A stretch of DNA of 64,000 bases from Tianweitania sediminis (GCF_017813335.1 NZ_JAGIYY010000001.1:903501-967500), one strand, 5' to 3'. Shown: positions 34,300-45,946, counted from the stretch's first letter. Notes: generated from the sequence alone by a model not told the origin. Program-made: numbers and translations.

Positions 34300-35721
34300 C
34301 TAATCTCTCCCCGATGCGGCTGAAGCTCCGAAGCGCACGATCATGCGCAACCCGAGCTTCCACCAAACCACGGCCGCCAGCGCGGCAGCCTCGAACACCA
34401 TCGCTACGGCAGTCGCAATGGCAGCTCCCCACAGGCCGATCTGCGGGATGAGAACGGCATTGCCGACGACGTTGACCGCAAGGGTGCCCGCATAAACAAC
34501 GACGCAAATGTTCTGCTGGCCGCTCATGGTGAGCAGGCTTTCGGCCGGGCCAACCGACGCCCGTGCGATGACCCCGGCCACCAGAACGAAAAGCAGCGGA
34601 TAGCCGGCGGTGAACTCCGGGCCGAACAGCATCAGCAAGGGCTGCCCGGCGACAAGCACGAATGCACCCATGGCAACCGATGGCCAGAAGGTCCAGGCGA
34701 CAGTTTCACGGGCAAAGGTAGCAAGCTTGGCGGTGTCGCCAGCATGCATGAGCTGCGCATAGCGCTGGGCTGCACCGGCTTTCACCGCGAAATACACGAA
34801 ATGCACCAAGGCCAAGGTTTTCACCGTCGCAAAATAAACGGCGACGTCATGCGGCTCCATGTAGAAGCCGACCACCAGCACGTCTGCGTTGGTCAACAGA
34901 AACACGAAGCCTTCGATCAGGAAGATCGGCAGGGAAACGGAAAGCCAAGCCCGCAGGTCCGCTTGCCGCGGGCCCGCGCCAGCGGCGCGATCTGCCGAGC
35001 CGGTGATGCTGAGCACCTGGTAAAGCGCAGTGCAGTATGTCGCGGCCAGGGCCGCGAGCAGGGCGGTGATCGCATCAGGAGTGGCTCCCAGCGCCAGGGC
35101 GCCCGCCATGAACACGAGCAGCAGCACAGGGCGGATCACATAAGCGGGTGCAAGGGCCGCGATCGCCCAGGCGTTGGCACGCGCGATTCCTTCGAGCGTG
35201 TCCGACAGCGCGATCATCGGCAGCGTCACGATGCCGAGAAAGAAGGGGACGAGGTAGTATGGCTCCACCGCATCGGCGAACAGATAAAGACCGCCAGCGC
35301 CGATCAACGCGATAGCGCTCGATGCGAGCAGCGTGAACAGGCGGCTGGACACCAGGATACCGCGCAGGTGGTTTTCGCGGCCGGTTTCGCGATATTCGGA
35401 GATGAAGCGGATCACCGCCGTGTGGAAGCCGAAGCAGGACAGGTTGCCGACGATCAGCACGGCGACCCAGACCAGCACGAAGATGCCGTATTCAAAGCTG
35501 CCCATCCAGCGGGCCATGAACACCTGGCTGACAAAGGCGATCGCGGCGCTGAGGATGCGTATGGCGAACGCAATCAGGGACATGCGTCCAGCCTGATCGC
35601 GCCCGTTGCGCGGGATCAGCAGAGCATCGACCTGATCCAGCAGGGGGCGAGCACGGCTCGCCATCCGCTCCGGCAGGAAACGCTCGGCCGTCGTTGCCGC
35701 CGAAAAACGCACGCGAAACAC
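34300..35721 (-). CDS. polysaccharide/lipid-linked oligosaccharide flippase (Wzx/MATE-like)
   Basis: The 473-residue protein has about twelve to fourteen transmembrane helices of the polysaccharide biosynthesis (MATE/Wzx) family, with the entry motif FVSQVFMARWMGSFEYGIF near residue 65 and FYMEPHDVAVYF mid-protein. It would move lipid-linked sugar repeat units across the inner membrane. The start is uncertain: GTG 35721, ATG 35664 and ATG 35583 are in frame, and the first helix begins soon after 35583. No glycosyltransferase or polymerase is adjacent; only the acetyltransferase gene follows. Confidence 0.88.
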   Translation of the reverse strand: MFRVRFSAATTAERFLPERMASRARPLLDQVDALLIPRNGRDQAGRMSLIAFAIRILSAAIAFVSQVFMARWMGSFEYGIFVLVWVAVLIVGNLSCFGFHTAVIRFISEYRETGRENHLRGILVSSRLFTLLASSAIALIGAGGLYLFADAVEPYYLVPFFLGIVTLPMIALSDTLEGIARANAWAIAALAPAYVIRPVLLLVFMAGALALGATPDAITALLAALAATYCTALYQVLSITGSADRAAGAGPRQADLRAWLSVSLPIFLIEGFVFLLTNADVLVVGFYMEPHDVAVYFATVKTLALVHFVYFAVKAGAAQRYAQLMHAGDTAKLATFARETVAWTFWPSVAMGAFVLVAGQPLLMLFGPEFTAGYPLLFVLVAGVIARASVGPAESLLTMSGQQNICVVVYAGTLAVNVVGNAVLIPQIGLWGAAIATAVAMVFEAAALAAVVWWKLGLRMIVRFGASAASGRD

Positions 35722-35801
35722 TCCGACATTTGTCGGCGTGGTGTAACGCTCAGACTCCTAAGAAAGCGTTCGGTGGCGCTGTTTTCGTGTCACGTGGATC
35801 A

Positions 35802-35830
35802 AACAAGAAGGGCGCCCTCGGGCGCCCTTT
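35802..35830 (-). terminator. intrinsic terminator after secA
   Basis: On the minus strand AAGGGCGCCC and GGGCGCCCTT form a long GC-rich stem with a minimal loop, followed by CTTGTTTG. It lies 19 bases past the secA stop. Confidence 0.85.
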
Positions 35831-35848
35831 ATGTGGTTGCGTGCTGCC

Positions 35849-38599
<2,751 letters not shown>

Positions 38600-38737
38600 C
38601 CGTGTGGTCCTTTCAATCGTGACCGCGGTTGAGGACCGGGCCGCCCCGTTCCCTCTTCACCGGTTCGATGTTGTTTGAGTGGGGCAAGGTGGATGAATTG
38701 ACGCGCCGGAATCCGTTCTGGACGCAAGGTTGTGCGA

Positions 38738-38766
38738 GAGATAAGAGGGCCCCCATACGTTGTCAA
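38738..38766 (-). promoter_or_regulatory. sigma-70-type promoter of secA
   Basis: On the minus strand a perfect -35 TTGACA (38761-38766) is separated by exactly 17 bases from TATCTC (38738-38743). The start of transcription would be near 38730, leaving about 130 bases of leader. The -35 lies inside the palindrome ACGTTG-T-CAACGT (38757-38769), which could bind a regulator. Confidence 0.6.
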
Positions 38767-38882
38767 CGTTGCGCGAGGCGGGGTAGCCGCGCGTAAATTC
38801 CGACACAATTCCCATCCTTGAGTGCGGCCAGCCCGGTTTGCCTCATGGCTGACCCATCGATCGCCCTCCTGGAGATGACTTC

Positions 38883-39812
38883 ATGCTCTTGTTCTTCCGT
38901 CGCCCCCTCGTGAGCGCCGTTCTTGCCGCGAGCCTTCTGGCCGGCACCAGCCCCATGGTCTTTGCCCAGGACGATGCCGTTGTTGCGACGGTCAATGGCG
39001 ACCAGATCACGGAAGCACAGTTGACGCTTGCCGAAAGCGATCTCGACCCGCAATTCGCGCAGCTTCCGCCAGACCAGCGCCGTGCTGCCGCTTTGTCGGC
39101 TTTGATTGAAATTCGCCTGCTTGCCAGCAAGGCGGAAAGCGACGGCCTTGCCGATAAGCCGCAGTTCAAGCAGCGCATGGAGTTCCTTCGCCAGCGGGCC
39201 TTGCACAGCGCTGTCGTGGAGCAGGAAATTGCCGCTGCCGTTACCGACCAGGCTATCCGGGCTCGGTACGACCAGGAAGTTGCCGCGCAGCCGCCGGTGA
39301 ACGAGGTTCATGCCCGCCACATCCTGGTGAAAACGCAGGAAGAAGCCCAGGCTGTCATAAAGCAGCTCGACGAGGGCGGCAACTTCGAGGAAATTGCGAA
39401 GGAGAAGTCCACGGACGGCGCTGCCGCGCAGGGCGGTGACCTCGGCTACTTCGGTCCCAACCAGATGGTCCCCGAGTTCGAAAAAGCTGCCTTCGCACTG
39501 AATGCCGGTGAATACACGAAGGAGCCGGTGCAAACGCAGTTCGGCTTCCACATCATCAAGGTCGAGGACAAGCGCGAACAGCAGCCGCCAGCGTTCGAGC
39601 AGGTAAAGGATCAGGTCCGCTCCTTGCTTTTGCGCGACAAGTATCTGGAACTCGTCCGCAACCTGCGCACCAGCGCGACCGTGGAGATCTCCGATCCGGC
39701 CTTGAAGGCAACCGTGGATTCCATCGACAAGGCGCAGAGCGGTGAAGCCCAGCCTGAAGCGGCGCCTGCGGATGCCGCGCCGACCGACGCGGCGCCGGCC
39801 ACTCAGCAGTGA
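38883..39812 (+). CDS. periplasmic peptidyl-prolyl isomerase, PpiC/parvulin type
   Basis: The 309-residue exported foldase has a signal peptide (cleavage after VFA near residue 28) and a SurA-like N-terminal helical region. The parvulin domain spans roughly residues 138-235: HARHILVKTQEEAQAV, GGDLGYFGPNQMVPEFEKAA and FGFHIIKVEDKR. An Ala/Pro/Asp-rich tail of about 35 residues ends the protein. It assists folding of outer-membrane or periplasmic proteins. It diverges from secA, a sensible pairing of export and folding. Confidence 0.93.
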   Translation: MLLFFRRPLVSAVLAASLLAGTSPMVFAQDDAVVATVNGDQITEAQLTLAESDLDPQFAQLPPDQRRAAALSALIEIRLLASKAESDGLADKPQFKQRMEFLRQRALHSAVVEQEIAAAVTDQAIRARYDQEVAAQPPVNEVHARHILVKTQEEAQAVIKQLDEGGNFEEIAKEKSTDGAAAQGGDLGYFGPNQMVPEFEKAAFALNAGEYTKEPVQTQFGFHIIKVEDKREQQPPAFEQVKDQVRSLLLRDKYLELVRNLRTSATVEISDPALKATVDSIDKAQSGEAQPEAAPADAAPTDAAPATQQ

Positions 39813-39821
39813 TTGAACAAG

Positions 39822-39848
39822 AGGGCGCTTCGGCGCCCTTTTCTTTTT
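39822..39848 (+). terminator. intrinsic terminator after PpiC gene
   Basis: AGGGCGC and GCGCCCT pair around a TTCG tetraloop, followed by TTTCTTTTT. Confidence 0.93.
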
Positions 39849-39946
39849 GAAGCGCCCCAGCCTTCTAGCGGAGAATGCCGCTTGAGGCTTGCGCCGCTTG
39901 TGCCCTTACGCCAATGGAAAGCGAGCGCCCCGCCCTGGAGTTGACC

Positions 39947-41188
39947 ATGTCCGCCGCTGTTTCCCCTCTTGCTCCGAAAAGCATGCCGGACATGCCTGCC
40001 ATCGAAGGCGTGGCGATTGCCACCGCCGAAGCTGGCATCAAGTACAAGAACCGCACCGACCTTCTCGTGATGACCTTTGCCGCCGACACGCAGGTGGCGG
40101 GCGTGTTCACCCGCTCGAAGTGCCCATCTGCGCCGGTGGATCTTTGCCGGCAGAACCTTTCCCAAGGCACGGCGCGCGTTCTCGTGGTGAATTCCGGCAA
40201 TGCCAATGCTTTCACCGGCCGAAAGGGGCGCGAAACCACGGCGACGACAGCGCGCGCCGCGGCAAACGCTGCGTCCTGCGGCGAGGACCAGGTGTTTCTG
40301 GCTTCCACCGGCGTGATCGGCGAGCCGCTCGACCCTGCGCGTTTCACGCATCTCCTCGCGGATCTCGCGCAATCGGCCCAAGCGGATCGATGGCTGGATG
40401 CCGGCCGCGCCATCATGACCACCGACACCTATCCGAAGTACGCGACCGCAACGGTCGATCTTGCCGGCGCTGCAGTCACGATCAACGGGATCGCCAAGGG
40501 CGCCGGCATGATCGCGCCGGACATGGCCACCATGTTGTCCTTTGTTGCCACCGACGCACCGATCGCCGCCCCGGTCCTCCAGGCGCTGTTGTCGGCTGGT
40601 GTCGAGGACACTTTCAACGCCATCACGGTCGACAGCGACACGTCCACCAGCGACACGTTGATGCTGTTTGCCACGGGCGCAGCAGCCAAGCGGGGCGCCC
40701 CGCGCATCACGGACGCTGCCGATCCGCGGCTCGACGCGTTCAAGCGCGCCCTCGGTGACCTCCTCAAGAACCTCGCCCTGCAGGTCGTGCGCGACGGCGA
40801 AGGGGCGAGAAAGCAGGTGCAGATCACCGTCCAGGGCGCGGAATCAGACGCCGCTGCCAAGCGCATTGCCCTTTCCATCGCCAATTCCCCCTTGGTGAAG
40901 ACCGCCGTTGCCGGCGAAGACGCCAACTGGGGCCGCATCGTGATGGCGGTGGGCAAGTCCGGCGAAGCTGCCGATCGCGACAAGCTTGCGATCTCGTTTG
41001 GCCCGATCCGCGTTGCGCGCGACGGTGAACGCGATCCGCACTATTCGGAACAAGCAACCTCGGACTACATGAAGAACGAGGAAATCGAGATCACCGTGGA
41101 CCTCGGCTTGGGTGCAGGCACCGCCACCGTTTGGACTTGCGACCTCACCAAGGAATATGTGGCCATCAACGGCGACTACCGGTCGTAA
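39947..41188 (+). CDS. argJ: bifunctional ornithine acetyltransferase/N-acetylglutamate synthase
   Basis: The 413-residue ArgJ recycles the acetyl group in arginine synthesis. The self-cleavage site is clear: [14 protein letters not shown] with nucleophile Thr195, which splits the precursor into alpha and beta chains. [11 protein letters not shown] and [13 protein letters not shown] are further family marks. ATG 39947 follows CTGGAG; the frame is open from 39875. Two genes follow at minimal spacing (GNAT, mutT), giving a three-gene operon. Whether the enzyme is bifunctional or only transfers acetyl from acetylornithine cannot be seen. Confidence 0.95.
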   Translation: MSAAVSPLAPKSMPDMPAIEGVAIATAEAGIKYKNRTDLLVMTFAADTQVAGVFTRSKCPSAPVDLCRQNLSQGTARVLVVNSGNANAFTGRKGRETTATTARAAANAASCGEDQVFLASTGVIGEPLDPARFTHLLADLAQSAQADRWLDAGRAIMTTDTYPKYATATVDLAGAAVTINGIAKGAGMIAPDMATMLSFVATDAPIAAPVLQALLSAGVEDTFNAITVDSDTSTSDTLMLFATGAAAKRGAPRITDAADPRLDAFKRALGDLLKNLALQVVRDGEGARKQVQITVQGAESDAAAKRIALSIANSPLVKTAVAGEDANWGRIVMAVGKSGEAADRDKLAISFGPIRVARDGERDPHYSEQATSDYMKNEEIEITVDLGLGAGTATVWTCDLTKEYVAINGDYRS

Positions 41189-41190
41189 CC

Positions 41191-41982
41191 GTGATCAACC
41201 ACCTGCCAGACCGCGCCCAGCATCTAGGACTCGTCCGCCGTTTCGAGGCGGCGGGTTTTCGCGCCTGGCCGGCGGCTGACGTGCATTATGACGGCACATG
41301 GGTGATCCGCTTGACGCCAGGGCACGACGCCAAGCGGCTGAACTCGGTCAACCCGCTTGATCCGAGCGACCTTTCCAACCTTGATGACCGCATCCGGCGT
41401 GCAGGCGAGCGCTTCGCTGCCGCCGGTCGTCCTTTGACCTTCCGCCTATCCCCCCTGGCCGGCGACAAGCTGGAAGCGCATTTCGACCAGCTCGGCTGGG
41501 ATCTCGTGCGGCCTTCTCTTGTTATGGCTTTGGATCTGACATCTGAAGCCGCGGTTGAAGAAGCACTCGATCAGATCCCGCTCAAGGATCTTGAACGCTT
41601 CATTGCTGCTGCTATGGCCGTTCATGGTCTCGGCCCCGCCCAGCGCCCCGGCTTGATCGACATCATCCGTGCCATTGAACCCCAAGTCGGCTTGTTTGCT
41701 TTGGAAGCGGAGGATCATCCGCTTGCTTCCGCTATTTGCGTGCATGACAAGGATCTTGCCGGACTGTTCGAGGTGGCTACCGACGCTCGGGTGCGTGGCC
41801 GCGGCTACGGCCGTCGCGTGGTGCTGTCGGCGCTGAAATGGGCCAAGGGGCGTGGCGCTCGTCTCGCTTGGCTTCAGGTGGAAGCCAGCAACGAGGTCGC
41901 CATTGCGCTTTACCGCTCCATCGGGTTCGAGGTGGTGTATGGCTATCATTACCGGCGGCCGCCGGGAGCCGCCGCCGCATGA
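41191..41982 (+). CDS. GNAT-family N-acetyltransferase
   Basis: The 263-residue protein has a C-terminal GNAT fold: VATDARVRGRGYGRRVVLSA is the acetyl-CoA pyrophosphate-binding loop and LQVEASNEVAIALYRSIGFE the terminal helix-strand pair. The N-terminal half is divergent and unassigned. GTG 41191 is 2 bases after the argJ stop and its own stop overlaps mutT by 4 bases, so it is translated from the argJ message. The substrate is unknown; an amino-acid link is only suggested by argJ. Confidence 0.9.
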   Translation: MINHLPDRAQHLGLVRRFEAAGFRAWPAADVHYDGTWVIRLTPGHDAKRLNSVNPLDPSDLSNLDDRIRRAGERFAAAGRPLTFRLSPLAGDKLEAHFDQLGWDLVRPSLVMALDLTSEAAVEEALDQIPLKDLERFIAAAMAVHGLGPAQRPGLIDIIRAIEPQVGLFALEAEDHPLASAICVHDKDLAGLFEVATDARVRGRGYGRRVVLSALKWAKGRGARLAWLQVEASNEVAIALYRSIGFEVVYGYHYRRPPGAAAA

Positions 41983-42395
41983 GCCACTCCGACGCAAAGA
42001 AGCTCTTGTTGGTGGTTGCCTGCGCACTGGTGGATGCGGATGGCCGCGTGCTCCTTGCACAACGACCGGAAGGCAAGGCTCTGGCTGGCTTATGGGAGTT
42101 TCCCGGTGGCAAGGTGGAGCCTGGCGAAACGCCAGAAGCCGCGCTGATCCGGGAGCTACGCGAAGAACTTGGGATTGAAACGCAGGTGGCGTGCCTTGCT
42201 CCGCTAACCTTTGCCAGCCATGCCTATGACGACTTCCACCTGTTGATGCCGCTTTACGTTTGCCGGCGCTATTCCGGCATTCCCCAGCCGCGCGATGCCC
42301 AAGCCTTGAAGTGGGTGCGCCCAGCCAAGCTTCGCGACTACCCCATGCCACCCGCCGACGAGCCGTTGATCGCCCATCTCCTTGATCTTCTTTGA
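41979..42395 (+). CDS. mutT: 8-oxo-dGTP pyrophosphohydrolase MutT (Nudix)
   Basis: The 138-residue Nudix hydrolase carries an intact Nudix box at residues 43-66 (GGKVEPGETPEAAL then RELREELGI), and the LLAQRPEGKALAGLWEFPGG lead-in typical of MutT. It removes 8-oxo-dGTP and so prevents transversions. Its ATG overlaps the GNAT stop (ATGA). It completes the argJ-GNAT-mutT operon. Confidence 0.92.
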   Translation: MSHSDAKKLLLVVACALVDADGRVLLAQRPEGKALAGLWEFPGGKVEPGETPEAALIRELREELGIETQVACLAPLTFASHAYDDFHLLMPLYVCRRYSGIPQPRDAQALKWVRPAKLRDYPMPPADEPLIAHLLDLL

Positions 42396-42473
42396 TCCTT
42401 ACCGCCGTTCTTAACAAATCCTTCAGGTGCTCGTGAAATTTTGACCAAAGAAGCGGTGCGGGGAGTTCTGAAG

Positions 42474-42782
42474 ATGCGCGGTTACCCTCAACAGAACGAT
42501 GAGGCGAGCGGTCACGAAGCGCTGGTTTCAGCGCTTGGTTCGGCAATGGTTCGTTTCGCCCTTCTGTTCAGCACGGCCGGCATTGCGTTAGCCCTGTTTC
42601 TTGCCCCGATGGTGGCGCGCGACGAGCGCACGGTGTTTGCGCGTGGTGCCGCGCTGGATTACGCCAGCACGGGAAGCATCGGCGCGGCTGGCAGCTACAC
42701 GATCCGCCGCAGCGTCCTGTCGAAAAGTCCGAATGCTGTATGCGTCATCCGCGCAAATGGCAGCCGCAACGGCGATTGTTAA
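42474..42782 (+). CDS. small membrane protein of unknown function, 102 aa
   Basis: I do not recognise this protein. It has one strong hydrophobic segment (MVRFALLFSTAGIALALFLA, about residues 25-45) and a C-terminal periplasmic-looking part with SYTIRRSVL. ATG 42474 follows GGGGAGTT; a TTG at 42441 is the furthest possible start. It lies 74 bases upstream of the Flp pilin gene and in the same direction, so a link with the pilin (assembly or co-secreted partner) is possible but only positional. Confidence 0.65.
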   Translation: MRGYPQQNDEASGHEALVSALGSAMVRFALLFSTAGIALALFLAPMVARDERTVFARGAALDYASTGSIGAAGSYTIRRSVLSKSPNAVCVIRANGSRNGDC

Positions 42783-42856
42783 CTTCTCTCCACCCGTCTT
42801 AACCTTTTCTAACGCCTTCGCGGGCATAAAGAGCGAAGCAGAGGGTGGCAACCAAG

Positions 42857-43039
42857 ATGTTCCGGCGATTTCTCGCAGATGAAAAGGGTGTCTCCCTAGT
42901 GGAATACGGCCTGCTGATCGCTGTTCTGTCTTTGGCGATGCTTGTGGGCTTCGGAAATGCCGGCGATGCACTCACCTTCTTGTGGGGAAACAACAACAGT
43001 CGCCTCATCCAAGCGCTAGGAATTCATGGACCCGACTGA
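42857..43039 (+). CDS. Flp-family type IVb pilin
   Basis: The 60-residue prepilin has a short basic leader (FRRFLADEKG) and the Flp signature GVSLVEYGLLIAVLSLAML, where prepilin peptidase would cut after the glycine and Glu-Tyr at +5/+6 are conserved. It would form the subunit of a Tad-type adhesive pilus. No tad/cpa assembly genes are in the window. ATG 42857 follows AGAGGGTGG; a GTG four codons upstream is also possible. It ends 7 bases before the convergent methyltransferase stop. Confidence 0.88.
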   Translation: MFRRFLADEKGVSLVEYGLLIAVLSLAMLVGFGNAGDALTFLWGNNNSRLIQALGIHGPD

Positions 43040-43046
43040 GCGGCCG

Positions 43047-43955
43047 CTAGTGCTTCTTTAGAACGTCTGCAAGGGAGGCCGTTGCGCTGCCGCGCGCGGC
43101 CGGCTTTTGTTGTGAAGCATGGGGTGCCCACCCCGACATCCACACAAACGAGAACGTTGCGCGGATGCGCCCATCCGGATCGGCGTGGCGAGCGGCGTAG
43201 ATTTCCGCTGCACGGGCGAGGAAAGCGCGCGTGAGCGGGCGACGGCTGCGTGCCGTCAGGGCATTGGCCGCGCCCATAGCCCGCAGATCGCGCATCAAGG
43301 CAAAGAGATCATCGTAGCGAACAGTGACCGTTTCCAGGTCGGCTACCGTCAAAGCGAAGCCCGCGCGCTGGAGAAGAGCGCCTGCATCGCGCACGTCCAG
43401 GAAAGGAAGAACGCGCGGACTGGCGCCGCCGGCAAGTTCAGCTTCCGCTCCGAGCAGGGTGTCGCGCAACTCGCTTAGCGTGCCCGCGCCGGGAAGGGCT
43501 GCCAGAAACAGTCCGTCCGGCTTCAGCGCGCGACGAACCTGGATCAGCATGCCAGGGATGTCATTGGCTTCATGCAGCGAAAGCAGCGACACCGCGCAAT
43601 CCAAAGACTCCGGTTCGAACGGCAGGACTTCAGGCTTTGCAACAAGGCCGTCGTTTTCATCAAGCAGCCGGGCGTCCGCCTCGACCCGGACGACCGCGTC
43701 CACCTTGCCGCTTCGACGGAGCACATCGGCCGCATGGCGGGTCTGGCTAAACAAGGCCGCCGCACGCGTGAAATGGCGCTGCACTGTGGCGAAACGATCT
43801 TCCAGATCCTCCGCAGCGCGGCGCATCAGGAAATCGGCGTCACCCGCGGTTCCCGCTTCCAGTGACCGAAGCTTGTTTCTCAAGGCCAAAGCCGTGTCGA
43901 CAATCTGTTCCAAGCGGTGCACCTTGAAGTTGGCCGTTGCGGGTGTTGGGCTCAT
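43047..43955 (-). CDS. SAM-dependent methyltransferase, BioC/NDUFAF5-like
   Basis: The 302-residue protein is a class I methyltransferase of the alphaproteobacterial type starting near RRAAEDLEDRFATVQRHF. The glycine-rich SAM loop is degenerate, but LDCAVSLLSLHEANDIPGML and LKPDGLFLAALPGAGTLSEL match the BioC/NDUFAF5 group. Mitochondrial NDUFAF5 modifies a complex I subunit, so this may be its bacterial relative; a BioC role is less likely as no biotin genes are near. It diverges from the ComF gene with 3 bases between starts. Confidence 0.85.
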   Translation of the reverse strand: MSPTPATANFKVHRLEQIVDTALALRNKLRSLEAGTAGDADFLMRRAAEDLEDRFATVQRHFTRAAALFSQTRHAADVLRRSGKVDAVVRVEADARLLDENDGLVAKPEVLPFEPESLDCAVSLLSLHEANDIPGMLIQVRRALKPDGLFLAALPGAGTLSELRDTLLGAEAELAGGASPRVLPFLDVRDAGALLQRAGFALTVADLETVTVRYDDLFALMRDLRAMGAANALTARSRRPLTRAFLARAAEIYAARHADPDGRIRATFSFVWMSGWAPHASQQKPAARGSATASLADVLKKH

Positions 43956-43958
43956 TTC

Positions 43959-44744
43959 GTGTTTGGATCAGCGTCGATCAAGTTCGGGAGTGGCCCCGCT
44001 GCTGTTTTCCAAGCGCTCGGAAGGGTGTTGTTTCCGCCCAGCTGTCTTGGCTGCCAAACGGAACTAGCGCAACCCGGCAGCCTGTGTGGCCGCTGCTGGC
44101 CATCCTTGCGGCGCATCGAGCGACCATTTTGTCCGGTGCTCGGCACGCCGTTTGACGCCGATTTGGGCGAAGGCGTCGTTTCCCTGGAGGCGATTGCCGA
44201 TCCGCCTCCTTTCGCGCGGGCCCGCTCGGTTGCGGTGCATACTGGCTTGGCGCGGCGTCTTGCAGCTGATCTGAAATATCGCGACCGAACCGACCTCGCG
44301 CCGTGGATGGCGCAGTGGATGCTTCGAAGCGGTGGCGAACTGCTCGCCGATGCCGACCTTATTGTTCCAGTTCCGCTCCACCGCCGCCGCTTCTTCCAGC
44401 GCCGCTACAACCAATCAGCGGAACTCGCGCGCTGCCTGGCCGGACTGGCGGATCGACCTTTCGCCCCGCACGTGATCCTGCGGCGGCGCGCCACCCGCCA
44501 GCAGGTCGGGCTCGGCGCCAAACAGCGCGAAGACAATGTCCGCGGCGCCTTTCAGGTGACCGAAAAAGGGCGCATCCTGTTGAAGAACAAGCGCGTGCTC
44601 GTGGTGGACGATGTTTACACAACAGGCGCAACGGTGGGCGCGGTCTCGCGCGCGCTCCTGAGGGGCGGAGCGGCGGCCGTGGATGTGCTGACCTTTTCCC
44701 GCGTGCTGCCGGACAGCTTTTCAGCGGACGACCTAGAGCCTTGA
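43959..44744 (+). CDS. ComF-family phosphoribosyltransferase-like protein
   Basis: The 261-residue protein has an N-terminal zinc-finger-like region (FPPSCLGC, GSLCGRCW, PFC) and a C-terminal type I phosphoribosyltransferase domain: IVPVPLHRRRFFQRRYNQS and the PRPP loop VLVVDDVYTTGAT near residue 211. ComF was named for competence in Gram-positive bacteria; in proteobacteria it is often a single gene of unclear role. The start is probably GTG 43959; the frame is open to 43917 across the divergent gene. Confidence 0.9.
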   Translation: MFGSASIKFGSGPAAVFQALGRVLFPPSCLGCQTELAQPGSLCGRCWPSLRRIERPFCPVLGTPFDADLGEGVVSLEAIADPPPFARARSVAVHTGLARRLAADLKYRDRTDLAPWMAQWMLRSGGELLADADLIVPVPLHRRRFFQRRYNQSAELARCLAGLADRPFAPHVILRRRATRQQVGLGAKQREDNVRGAFQVTEKGRILLKNKRVLVVDDVYTTGATVGAVSRALLRGGAAAVDVLTFSRVLPDSFSADDLEP

Positions 44745-44821
44745 TCGGGAAGCTGCCGGGGCTTCCGGTGGCGCCTTCCTCTCTCTATATAGACGGCTCA
44801 AGATGAGCGCGGACCAAGTTG

Positions 44822-45076
44822 ATGGCTGATGTTGTGATCTATACCCGGGTGGGCTGCGGTTATTGTTCTGCGGCCAAGCGGCTGCTCGACAAGAAGGGCG
44901 TATCCTATACCGAGCATGATGCGAGCTTTTCGCCGGAATTGCGCCAGGAAATGATCGCGAAGGCCGGTCGTTCGACCTTTCCGCAGATCTTCATCAACGG
45001 CCAGCATGTCGGCGGCTCGGACGACATCCACGCTCTGGATGCGGCGGGCAAGCTCGACCCGCTTCTGGCAGCCTGA
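44822..45076 (+). CDS. grxC: glutaredoxin 3
   Basis: The 84-residue dithiol glutaredoxin reduces protein and glutathione mixed disulfides. Active site CGYC is at residues 12-15, the cis-proline is in STFPQIFI and the glutathione-binding loop is HVGGSDDIHALD. It begins the run grxC-nitrilase-DUF1178 with 9 bases to the next gene. Just upstream CTATATAG (around 44781) could be a -10 element, but no matching -35 is clear. Confidence 0.96.
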   Translation: MADVVIYTRVGCGYCSAAKRLLDKKGVSYTEHDASFSPELRQEMIAKAGRSTFPQIFINGQHVGGSDDIHALDAAGKLDPLLAA

Positions 45077-45085
45077 GGCGCTGCG

Positions 45086-45946
45086 ATGACCGTCTTTGTT
45101 GCAGCCGCCGTTCAAATGCGATCCTCAACGGATGTGGCGGAAAATGTCGCTGCGATGGAAGCGCTGGTGCGCGATGCGGCCGGTTGCGGAGCGACCTACG
45201 TCCAGACGCCGGAAATGACCGGTGCCTTGATGCGCGACCGGGCGGCGCTGCGCGCAGCGCTCAGGCCGGAAGTGGACGATCTTGTTGCGCGAAAGGCGGG
45301 GAGTCTCGCGTCGGAACTCGGGATCACCCTGCATGTCGGCTCAACGGCGATCGCGCTGGAAGGCGGCAAGGTTGCCAACCGCGCCCTCCTTTTCGGGCCG
45401 GGCGGTGAGCGCATTTCCACCTATGACAAGATCCACATGTTCGACGTGGATCTCGACAATGGCGAAAGCTGGCGCGAATCGGCGACCTACGAACCGGGCG
45501 AACGCAGCATCGTCGCGGAGCTTCCTTTTGCAAGGCTTGGTCTGGCCGTCTGCTACGACCTGCGTTTTCCGCACCTGTTTCGCGCTCAGGCATTGGCTGG
45601 CGCGGAAATCCTGTCGGTTCCGGCCGCGTTCACGCGCCAAACCGGGGAAGCGCACTGGCATGTTCTTTTGCGAGCTCGCGCAGTTGAGAATGGCGCCTTT
45701 GTGGTGGCCGCCGCGCAAGGCGGCCGCCATGCCGACGGACGCGAAACCTATGGCCATTCGCTGATCGTTGATCCGTGGGGCCGCATCCTGGCCGAAGCGG
45801 ATGGCGACGCGCCGGGGGTGATCACAGCTACGATCGACACCGCGCAGGTTGCCGAAGCGCGCGCCAAGATCCCCAACCTCAAGAACACACGCGACTTTAC
45901 CGTCCATGTAACTCCCGCCGCGGAGCAGGCGCAGGCAGCGGAATGA
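45086..45946 (+). CDS. carbon-nitrogen hydrolase (Nit1-like, deaminated glutathione amidase)
   Basis: The 286-residue nitrilase-superfamily enzyme has the full catalytic triad: Glu43 in QTPEMTG, Lys115 in YDKIHMFD and Cys156 in AVCYDLRFP. The DKIHMFDVD and RFPHLFRAQAL patterns are those of the Nit1 group, whose members hydrolyse deaminated glutathione. Location directly after glutaredoxin supports a glutathione-repair role. Its stop overlaps the next start by 4 bases. Confidence 0.93.
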   Translation: MTVFVAAAVQMRSSTDVAENVAAMEALVRDAAGCGATYVQTPEMTGALMRDRAALRAALRPEVDDLVARKAGSLASELGITLHVGSTAIALEGGKVANRALLFGPGGERISTYDKIHMFDVDLDNGESWRESATYEPGERSIVAELPFARLGLAVCYDLRFPHLFRAQALAGAEILSVPAAFTRQTGEAHWHVLLRARAVENGAFVVAAAQGGRHADGRETYGHSLIVDPWGRILAEADGDAPGVITATIDTAQVAEARAKIPNLKNTRDFTVHVTPAAEQAQAAE

